A stretch of 64,000 nt of DNA from positions 13,753,362 through 13,817,361 of the forward strand of contig JABAKD010000023.1 of NCBI GenBank assembly GCA_012845835.1, written 5' to 3'. The translations under genes were made by a program, and so were the position numbers. The notes beneath the pieces are model-generated. The model saw nothing but the letters and a program-made list of their open reading frames with translations. It made no database searches and was not told the DNA's origin. The DNA comes from Undaria pinnatifida (lineage: Eukaryota; Sar; Phaeophyceae; Laminariales; Alariaceae). This document shows, one piece after another, positions 20,790 through 28,518 of the stretch. The stretch's first letter is position 1; each line of letters opens with the position of its first letter.

Positions 20790-21470
20790 CTACACAGGCT
20801 CGAATGTCCCCGCCTTCAGTAATCCGTAGAATTCCCGACTTGAAGAATCCTTCCAAAGATGCGCGTGTTGGGACCCAATGTATGTGCTCCCACCGTGGCC
20901 CCCAATGTATGAGCTTCCACCGTGGCTCCCAATGTACGAGCTCCCATCGCGGTCCTCCACGGCGGGCACAAAATGCTCGCGACCATCACCACATGAACTC
21001 CCACCGCGATCCTCCACGGCGGGCGCCAGCTGCTCGCGGCCACCACTATATGAGTTCCCGCCGCGGTCCTCCACAACGGACGCAAATTGCTGGCGACCCT
21101 CACCACGTGAACTCCCACCGCGATCCTCTACGGCGGGCGTCAGCTGCTCGCGGCCCTTACCACATGAACTCCCGCCGGGATCCTCTACGGCGGGCGTCAG
21201 CTGCTCGCGGCCCCCAGTATATGAGCTCCCACCGTGGTACTCCACGGCGGGCGTCAGCTGCTCGCGGCGGCCAGCATCCATCGCTCCACAAGTATTCATC
21301 ATCGACAGAGACTCCTTCTTGCCCGTCATGGACAGAAGGCCAGCGTTGTGACCGAAAATCTCGTCGTTTTTCACTGGCGACGAGAGAGACGACGCCTCCA
21401 GCGTTGCCGACAAGTGCATCGTCGGCATGTCTGAAAACTGGATCGTCTTCGAGCGGGTACGGCCAGACAC
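20790..21470 (-). CDS. Linker of copia-3 Pol, with seven or so 20-residue repeats
   Basis: The frame starts MSGRTRSKTIQFSD. From about 21260 to 20900 it is a tandem array of 60-bp units encoding GREQLTPAVEDRGGSS-like repeats, decaying into shorter GGSSYIGSH units. It lies between integrase and RT, as in the other two copia elements. The GRTRS start is shared with them while the repeats are not. No function beyond a spacer is visible. Confidence 0.6.
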   Translation of the reverse strand: MSGRTRSKTIQFSDMPTMHLSATLEASSLSSPVKNDEIFGHNAGLLSMTGKKESLSMMNTCGAMDAGRREQLTPAVEYHGGSSYTGGREQLTPAVEDPGGSSCGKGREQLTPAVEDRGGSSRGEGRQQFASVVEDRGGNSYSGGREQLAPAVEDRGGSSCGDGREHFVPAVEDRDGSSYIGSHGGSSYIGGHGGSTYIGSQHAHLWKDSSSREFYGLLKAGTFEPV

Positions 21471-21489
21471 CCGCTGCGTCTCCGAGTAC

Positions 21490-21775
21490 GAAAACGCTGA
21501 CGACTGTGAAGCTGCCGGCTGTAAGGGTGAAGGCTGCGACGGTGGCGGTTGTGACGGATGTGGCGGCGGCGGCTGTGACGGCTATGACGTTCTCAGCAGT
21601 GACATTGCCGGCTGTGACGGTCGCGGCAGTGACATCTATGACAGGAACGGTGGCGGCAGTGACGGCTGAGACAGGAACGGTGGCGGCAGTGACGGCTGAG
21701 ACAGTGACGGCTGTGATAGTGACGGCTGTGACGTTTCCGGCTGTGACGTTGATGGCTGTAACGGCGACGTTTATG
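21490..21775 (-). repeat. Minisatellite inside the integrase of copia-3
   Basis: Imperfect GACGGCTGT-type units (plus strand) run for about 280 bp. They include two exact 30-bp copies at about 21641-21700. On the minus strand they encode VTAATV/AVTAVT repeats. They begin right after the second catalytic Asp region of integrase, where the Glu-bearing segment should be. Confidence 0.8.
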
Positions 21776-22131
21776 TTATGGTGGACCCCGGCGTCGTTGT
21801 CGGCGAATCGACGTCCACTAAGCCCACTGAACCCCCCGCCGTTATCAGTGGGAAAGCAGTTTGGCCTCCCCATGCCGTTCATGTCGGCGAGAAACATCTG
21901 GACGTACGCGGTAGTCTCAGATTTTCTCCTCATACCGTATGGCCACATCCACCTCGAAGCGCTGTCCAAGAACATGATCATACACACTGACCCGCCCAAG
22001 GACGCTTCGTAGGGGCCGGACAAATCGATATGGACGGTCTCCATGGGCCTCCCTGCGCGCGATGTCGTCCTCCGCGGTGTCCCAGCACGTATCCCCTTAG
22101 CCTTCAAGCACCTACCACACGGCTGCAGCAC
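21770..22131 (-). pseudogene. Integrase fragment of copia-3, lacking the Glu segment
   Basis: The frame reads QPCGRCLKAKGIRAG (end of the zinc region) and VHIDLSGPYEASLGGSV (first Asp). It then gives DSASRWMWPYGMRRKSETT and CFPTDNGGGFSGLSGRRFA (second Asp). Continuing downstream in the same frame, the protein becomes VTA repeats from the minisatellite and never reaches the third catalytic residue. It is non-functional as an integrase. The frame is otherwise clean, which suggests a replication-slippage expansion after or during loss of function. Confidence 0.82.
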
Positions 22132-22824
22132 ACCCGTTAGGGTGATCCAATGCTGCTGAGCCGTCGCCCTCAGGAGGCGTTCGTGCTGGTGGCCGGAGGA
22201 GCGGTCAAGTTGATGAATATCGACTACCTTCTCGGGCTTCCCTACAGCGAATGGCCGCTTTCCCGGGGCGAGAACAGATGCAGCGGTACCTACGCTACCA
22301 GTGAGGAGAGTATGCTTATCAAGCTCTTGAAGGGCGTGAGCTGTTGCGGGGGTGAGTGAGGGGGGGGCAAAAACTGTGTAGTAAGTATTGTCGTGACCAT
22401 TAATGAGCTAAACGTCCGTGAACACGCCCATGTTGGGCGCCTGCATGCGGGAGGTAGGAACAAGAGGTCCAATCCTTACCGCTCCTTGCTCTACTTCTGG
22501 GGAGGGCTCTGCAAGCGGTTGAGGTGTGAAGATAATTGATGGTTCTGCACTGATAGCTGAAGAGGGAGGGGGGAAACACGAGTCCGTAGGCACAACACCA
22601 GGAACAATGGGCGGGAAACATGAGCCGCTAGGTACTATGCCGCACACGGCAAGCGGGAAACCCTAATCCGCGGCCATGCCCCCTTCTACCCTACGGTGGG
22701 AAAGGGGTTCAAAGCCAAAGCCCGAGGGCCCCGCCTCTTCCACAAGAAAGGAGGGGCATCCGAAAGGGGAGGGAGGTTGACAACATGACGGGGGGGGGGG
22801 TTGACAACATGACGGGAGGGGGGG

Positions 22825-23079
22825 CTAAGTACCAGAAGGCGGGGAGATGGGGTGAAGACCAGAAAGAGCAGGCACAACAGTAAGTCTGGCAGTCGGGGTT
22901 GGGTCCAAGCGAATGGCATACAAGCATGATCCGATCTCATTACGAGGGAAAGGGAGCTGTCTATGGAACAAGTGTGCGCCCTCTTTATCCAAGATGATGG
23001 TTTGCCGTGCTCGGACCTGATGTAGAGAGAGCAGGTTGAAACCTATTGCCTCCGTCACGTACATCCCCGTGAGCTTCAC
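22825..23079 (-). pseudogene. Region between protease and integrase of copia-3
   Basis: The short frame reads VTEAIGFNLLSLHQVRA and DKEGAHLFHRQLPF. It fits the segment after the copia protease (the 'FNLFSIWK'-like box of copia-2). Between 22150 and 22825 I see only short frames and the tandem TTGACAACATGACGGG near 22780-22825. The pre-integrase zinc domain is only partly readable. Confidence 0.5.
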
Positions 23080-23134
23080 ATCAAGTCCGTCATCGAGTGC
23101 ATTCTAAGGTTGAGACTACCCACCCCAATAACTC

Positions 23135-23899
23135 TCATTGCATTACCATCCCCGACGATGACTTTCGCTTCTCAGGGGGGATGTCGACCCAGTCGTATAC
23201 AATACGGGCGTCGCTGGTAATGTGATTCTTGGCTCCGTTGTCGGACACCCAAAATTCACTACCCGCAGCCCCCTCTGTACCTCTGCCACTAACCCTATCA
23301 TGGTTCTGACTAGCAAGCGCCAACCCAGCAAACTCTACCCCATCAAAAATTGACTCCAACTCAGTTTCGCCCTTTGGCCCCGATCGAGCCATTAAGACAT
23401 GCAGTCCTGGCTGGAGAGGCGGAGATGGTCCAGGAGAAGGTGAGAGAGACGAGGGCGGGGCATGGCCGGGAGGATGCTGCTGTAGTTGGGGCTGCGGTGG
23501 TTGCGGTGGCTGCCACTGTGTGTTGTACCCGTAGCTCGACGGATGCTGCTGCTGCACCGGTGGTAGAGGCTGCTGCTGGACGTCGCTTCCGTAGCACGCC
23601 AGCGGCTGTTGTTGCGACGGTGGCCGTGGTTGCGGCTGCGCGTAGTTGCCATAGTACGCCGATGGCTGCGGCGGTGGCGGTGGAGAGTGCTGTGCATAGT
23701 TACAGAACAACTGCTGCTGCTGAGACGGAGGCACCTGCTGCGACTCGTAGCCGTAGTCTCCGTAGTCTCCATAGTCTCCGCAGTCGGTGTCCGTGACCTC
23801 ACCTAGGGCGGCTATGTTAACCGGGCCATATGAGTGCGCCCATGGCGGTTGCTGGTCGGGAGCTGTGAAGGTATCTGCAGGGCGCGATTGTGCTCGCAC
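23135..23899 (-). pseudogene. Protease of copia-3 with Gln/Pro-rich N-terminal segment
   Basis: The 254-codon frame is rich in Gln, Pro and Tyr for its first 170 residues (QQQPLACYGSDVQQQPLPPV). It then reads EFWVSDNGAKNHITSDARI. In copia proteases this box is normally DSGAT.H. Here the Ser is Asn, which probably inactivates it. The Q/P/Y-rich part is coded by CAG/CAA-like triplets and joins the CAG-rich end of Gag across a frame change. Confidence 0.75.
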
Positions 23900-24059
23900 G
23901 GGTTGACCTGGGTCGGGTACGAAGGTAAACCTACTCCCTTACCCAAACCTGTTCGCGTACGATCTCCTGCATACCTTCCACCGCCTCCCCTGCCGCTGTG
24001 TCCCCTCCCCCCAGCGCCGCATTGCTGTGAGTACCGCCCCCCGCGCCAACCACCACCTC

Positions 24060-24300
24060 CACGGCCGCTGCCCTGGTGATAGTGGTGCTGCTGCTGCTGT
24101 TGCGGGTACTAGTGCTACTGTTGCTATTTCGGGTACTGGCGCTGCTGTTGCTGTTGCTGATACTGCTGCTGTTGCTGCTGCTGCTGTTGTGGGTGCTGCT
24201 GCTGTTGTGGGTGCTGCTACTGTTGTGGGTGCTGCTGCTGATACTGCTGCTGTTGATGCTGCTGCTGCTGTTGTGGGTGCTGCTGCTGCTGACACTGCTG
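24060..24300 (-). repeat. CAG/CAA triplet array at the end of copia-3 Gag
   Basis: Plus strand CTGCTGTTG-type triplets run over about 200 bp. Depending on frame they encode poly-Gln with His/Tyr, poly-Ser with Asn, or poly-Ala on the minus strand. The Gag frame ends inside it with QQQQYQQQHPQQ. Confidence 0.8.
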
Positions 24301-25371
24301 ACCTCCCCTGCCTTCACCCCGTTTGCCCAAGCCGCGTCGGCCTCGGCCTGCTCTTTCTACACCCCCGTTGCCCCGACCACCCAAGTCGGCAACAAAATGG
24401 GCGTGTGCCTTTCCGTCTCTCGTCCGCTTTCCCTTGGCCATTTCCATCTCGCCATATGCGTTCAGCACATCCTCAAGAACCTTTCGACTCAACTCTTCCT
24501 TAGCAAGCAAAATACTATTTTGCACGGAGTAAGCGGGGGTGAGGTTTCGTGCGAAGGGCTGGTCAACATCATTGTCAGTATGTATGGCACCATGGGTACC
24601 GAGCTGGCTTCTCAGCGCACTTCCCCTCGCAAAATATTCGTTGGGGGCCTCACCATCCTTCATGCTACAACTATACCATGTCCGAGTCACTCTAGCTTTT
24701 GCTGCTGCGGATTGCGGGGCGTAAAGTTTCTTGAAAAACTTCCACCCTTCGCTAGGGCTCCCGGAAGCTTAAATCTGCAGTAGTAAGGGTTTGTACAGGA
24801 TTGTATTTATTAATATCGACCAAGCCCGGTAGGCCTGGTCGACAAACTCTGCGCCAAACTCTGCTCCCAAAGCGATCCGATCGACATTCGGTTGCCCAAC
24901 CTTGATCGGTGTGAGCAACTCTACCGCCTCTAAGCAACGTTCTTGCCCAAAGTAAGCATTCATTTGGCTAGTGAATATCAACACCTTCTGCTGCGAATCC
25001 TCTCCTTCCTTACAGCTAACATCGAAGGTTGCAGGCATCCTCATACTAGTCCGACTGAACCCGAAACTGCCTGCCTGTGCGGTAGTAGCCGCCGCGGATT
25101 GTTGCTGATTCTCCCCCTTTCCTTGGATCGCCTCAAACACTCTTGTCAGTCCCTCCACAAAGCGATCGGTGCGTAGGTTGTCGCTACCTCGGGAAACTTG
25201 TTTCGCGGGTTGCGCTCCTCTCCTTTCTTCGTCGGCTTGGGCCTGGCATGCAAGTGCTTGTTGCTGGACGCGCTGGGTACGGGCTAGCTGCTCCATCACT
25301 TGGTTTCTTGTATACTGCTGTATAGCTTGTTGTTGTTCAGTAGTCAACTCCGGACAACGAGTGAGGTCCAT
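24217..25371 (-). pseudogene. Gag of copia-3, with one in-frame TAA
   Basis: The ATG at 25371 begins a frame with a Gln-rich N-terminus (TTEQQQAIQQYTRNQVMEQL). A capsid-like region follows (QKVLIFTSQMNAYFGQERCL, AYRAWSILINTILYKP). TAA at 24769-24771 interrupts it, and the same frame goes on with SPSEGWKFFKKLYAPQSA and SYGEMEMAK-type helices. These are typical of the UBN2 Gag family. The basic RGRRGLGKRGEGRGG stretch is where the nucleocapsid should be, but no CCHC knuckle is seen. It then runs into the Gln repeats. Confidence 0.78.
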
Positions 25372-25387
25372 CCTGCCGGCCTGTTAG

Positions 25388-26471
25388 GCTTCCTCGCAGT
25401 ACGATCTCTGCTGACGTCACCACGATAGCGTATTGGAGTACCTCATACACGGGGTTGCCGAGGTCATCATGTGGGAGAGCATGTAAAGGTGGGAGCCGTC
25501 GATGGGCCCTCGGAAGCAGTCGTAAAACAGGTATATATTATAATTATCGTTCTCGTCGCCGAAGAAGAAGGAACGTGCCAAACCGGCTGAAAATTCAGCA
25601 ATCCTCCGACATGCCAAATACAATCATTGCAACTCCCTGAATACGAATGTCATATTATGATCTTTGTAGATACTTTACAGTTACACATATTAGACTTTGA
25701 TACGAGCAAAAAGCCAATCCTACAGATAAGGCCGACTCCAGTGGGGCAACTACGTGGATATCTTCCTCGAGTGTTGCTGCTGTAGTGACGGTTCTGCGCC
25801 GGGTGGACTATTGTTTCGCGAGTCAACTGAGGCTCGTACTCGTGAAGATTCAATCTAGGCAGATTTCGGTAAAATGCTGAAATTTGATCAGACTAAAGTG
25901 CTGTACGTGTCGTTAAGACCGACCTTTAGGGGGTCGAATCAAGATTTAATCAAGATTTTTAGCTAGGAGACTGGGGCATTACGCTACTGTTTCCGGTACG
26001 ATATCGTACCAAAGGTGTAAGATTTCGTGCTAATGTGGCTGCTTTGCTTCGTTCCTGTACGATTAACTCACCGGTGCCCTAGCTCAAATACTCGGTTCGG
26101 CCCCCTAATGCACCGGTCCCCGAACGCACCGGTCCGCGAACGCATTGTATTACAAAGAAACCTGCCAATGGGTGAAGAGGAAAGCACAACCAAACACCTG
26201 ACCCGTTGGCTGCGAACGTAGCAATACTGAAATCAATATTATCCGCTGACCCGAAACGGACTCTGCTTCATGACGACGTTCGGCAAGAATCACATCCCCA
26301 CAGCTTAGTCTAAGGTTTTAGTGTTACCTCGATGACGCGTGCCCCCAGACAAGGTTTGTTACCTATTTCCAAGTTTTCCACCGTACCGATTTCCTTCCAT
26401 GGTCCAAATCGCCATGTTCGCCTACTGTAGATAGTGCAGAGACGCGGATTATGTATCTGGCTACGATAGAC
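25388..26471. other. Intergenic DNA, no gene recognised
   Basis: About 1.1 kb without a convincing frame. The only structure I see is a perfect 16-bp palindrome, GGTACGATATCGTACC, at 25995-26010. A repeated CGAACGCACCGGTCC-like stretch lies near 26105-26135. Confidence 0.5.
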
Positions 26472-26732
26472 GCGTGCTAGGATAGAGGTGCACCAACCAT
26501 TGTGTTTTTCTGAGGTTCCTCAATTTGGGAGCTCAATACCTCCCCCAAAACCAAATGTTGGAGAGAAACAAAACTGCTTCATCGCGGATGAAAAATCCCA
26601 TGGCCTAGGTACGCAATGTAATAGAATCACGCAAAAGAAAAGGTCTATTTCCGACGAATGTTGGGCTAAGAAGCGGGCCCCGTCATTCAGAAAAGAAAAT
26701 AGCCAAAACGTGCTACCTCTATTGTAGCATGC
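26472..26732. mobile_element. Short TIR element (about 261 bp) with GCRTGCTA ends
   Basis: The left end reads GCGTGCTAGGATAGAGG. The right end, reverse-complemented, reads GCATGCTACAATAGAGG. The inner sides (around TTTTTCTGAGG and TCATTCAGAAAA) also pair. The right-end sequence recurs at 27279-27345 and 31195-31273. No coding frame of note. I see no target duplication for this copy. Confidence 0.6.
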
Positions 26733-26736
26733 TTCC

Positions 26737-26872
26737 TACTAATACTAATAGTAATACTAATAGTATAGTAATAGTAATACTAATAGTAATAGTAATACTA
26801 TTAATAATAGTATATTCTAGTAATAGTGATAGTAATGGTAAGAGTAATAGTATAGTAATAGTATAGTAATAC
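26737..26872. repeat. TAATAG/TAATAC microsatellite
   Basis: About 136 bp of alternating ACTAATAGTAAT-type hexamers, degenerate towards the right end. Confidence 0.9.
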
Positions 26873-27526
26873 GGTAGAGTGCACCATGTGTGTTCTGAGG
26901 CTCTTGACCTGATGTAAGGATCTATACCTCACTCAACAAGTGACTTATTAATAGTATTAATACAGTGAACTGAAAATGCAACTCGACGGACAAACCCTTG
27001 GTCAAGGTATACAATGAAGTACTATTAATATAAGGGATACAAACAACGTCCTTCCAACAAGGGCTTTTCCCAGGTCATGACCCGACCTGCCGATCGCGGG
27101 TCAGGAGGTTCTCAAAACCTCGCGGGTTGAGTGGGGGTCTGGTCAGAAAGTGTTTGAAATATGACGAGACGGGATCGGACGGGACGGGTCGGGTCGGGTT
27201 GGAGGTTTTCAATCTAGCGTGTCGGGACGGGCTGCCGTGGCCTTACCTCTGACCCGTGAGAAGCCCGGATTCCAACGATGTCGGGCTAAGGATTCCCATC
27301 ATTCAGACAATAGTTTCGCCCACAGGTGCTACCTCTATCATAGCCCTCATCCTGCCGTTCCTAGCCTTGCCTACCGCCTCTACAGCATCTTTGACCGATG
27401 ACGAACCGAAAGCCGGTGAAGCACGTACTCCCTCTTCCCTCATGCGGATACATTTAGAGGGTACAGCCAGAAAATACCTGACGGCAGGCTAAACAGTGAG
27501 TGATATCGACACTTGTGCCGTCAGAC
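26873..27526. other. Intergenic DNA with a GGGTC/GGGAC simple repeat
   Basis: No gene recognised. A short GACGG/GGGTCGGGTC array lies at about 27163-27202. A solo end of the TIR family seen at 26472-26732 lies at 27279-27345 (GGGCTAAGG to CTATCATAGCCC). Confidence 0.5.
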
Positions 27527-27726
27527 GCCTGCTACGATAGAGAGGGCAATTTTGGCTAAAACGTTTTCTGAAAGTCAAGGCTCTTAACCCCCGAATCGCC
27601 GATTTTCTTTCTTTGTTTTGGAACAATAACGTTTTTACACAATAATACATGAGCCTGTTGGTTAAGTTGTCCTTTGATTCTAGTCAAAATTCAACTCTTG
27701 GGTGCACCCCTATCATCGTAGCATGC
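27527..27726. mobile_element. 200-bp TIR element with 10-bp target duplication (MULE-like)
   Basis: The ends are GCCTGCTACGATAG and, reverse-complemented, GCATGCTACGATGATAG. The bases outside are GCCGTCAGAC (27517-27526) and GCCGTCAAAC (27727-27736), a 10-bp duplication with one mismatch that abuts both ends exactly. Duplications of 9-10 bp are typical of Mutator-like elements, so a MULE-derived MITE is my inference. No coding capacity. Confidence 0.65.
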
Positions 27727-27736
27727 GCCGTCAAAC

Positions 27737-28346
27737 CTACAACTCTCAGAGACTTCAACGTGGCAGCTGTGGTCGCCCATCCAGTTAATCCCCTCACCAA
27801 GGTGGCTTCTGCCGGAGAAAGCTTTGCATCCGAACAGGGCAGCACTGCCTGCTATGTTATTATATCTAATCAAGAAAAGCAACAAGCCTGTTCGTGCGAT
27901 CAGTCGGTGTTCGCCCAAAGAATAAACCAGAAGGATGATTCTAGTCCACCATACGCATCGATCGATGTGTCCAGAGTAATCCGAACGTTCGCGTGAGCCC
28001 TGGACACCTTCGGCACAACACACGCTCAGTAACCCGTACTTAAAAAGCGAAGTACGAACCTACGTTGTACTTTATAGGTTGGAGTTGTCAAGTACGTTTA
28101 AGTCACGGTCACAACGTTGCAGGCGTTACTAGTGAAATACCTGTTTTAAGACTCATCGTAGTTTGCCGAAGAGACACTTCCGCGTGCACAGTCAAGGCTA
28201 CAAGGGGGAGGACGCCCCCATTTTTAGTACGTACAACGTTTAGAGAATCTGCTAACGCAGGCGTGGCCGCATTTTCTTGTCACACCGAAACAAGAAAGAG
28301 TGCGTCCCGGTCGCTTAAGGGACAAACCTTAAGAGTGAAAAACCTA
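27737..28346. other. Intergenic DNA downstream of the EsV-1-7 gene
   Basis: No gene supported. A 115-codon ATG frame (27649-27996) overlaps the TIR element and has no recognisable domain, so I do not call it. Confidence 0.4.
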
Positions 28347-28413
28347 CCGTAGCCCTACCGTCTACCGTAGCCCTATCGTCCACCTCCGTCTACCTCCGTC
28401 TACCTCCGTCTAG
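28347..28413. repeat. CTACCGTAGCCC / CTACCTCCGT short tandem repeat
   Basis: Two units of CTACCGTAGCCCTAYCGTC are followed by three of CTACCTCCGT. It ends about 105 bp beyond the stop codon of the EsV-1-7 gene. Confidence 0.75.
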
Positions 28414-28518
28414 AGGGGGATGCGAACAAAACACTAACGCACTAACCCAACGAGAAGTTAACCCCCTCGGTTGGACGGTGATCACATCAGACTTGACGAT
28501 GGTACTGACGTGACGACC

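Larger units (their letters stand above)
19350..25371 (-). mobile_element. Ty1/copia retrotransposon remnant (copia-3), LTRs not found
   Basis: The minus strand shows Gag (25371-24217), protease (23899-23135), a GAG-pre-integrase region (23079-22825), part of integrase (22131-21770), a repeat linker (21470-20790), RT (20619-20172) and RNase H (20012-19350). RNase H wording (SNSKHIDVRHHFL.ELVERK) and the linker start (GRTRSK) place it near copia-2. Comparing 18900-19400 with 25390-25870 I saw no repeated sequence that could be LTRs. Many stops and frame changes, and the loss of half the integrase, make it an old copy. Confidence 0.85.

Noticed and set aside
20804-22012. 402-codon plus-strand frame with SHRGP repeats
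   Set aside because: It is the reverse of the copia-3 linker and minisatellite repeats. The minus strand carries the real copia motifs.
27649-27996. 115-codon ATG frame on the plus strand
   Set aside because: It begins inside a TIR element, has no recognisable domain, and an opposite-strand frame of similar length covers the same bases.
28347-28413. Short direct repeats read as a possible CRISPR array
   Set aside because: The units are 10-19 bp with no unique spacers, in a eukaryotic context. It is a simple tandem repeat.
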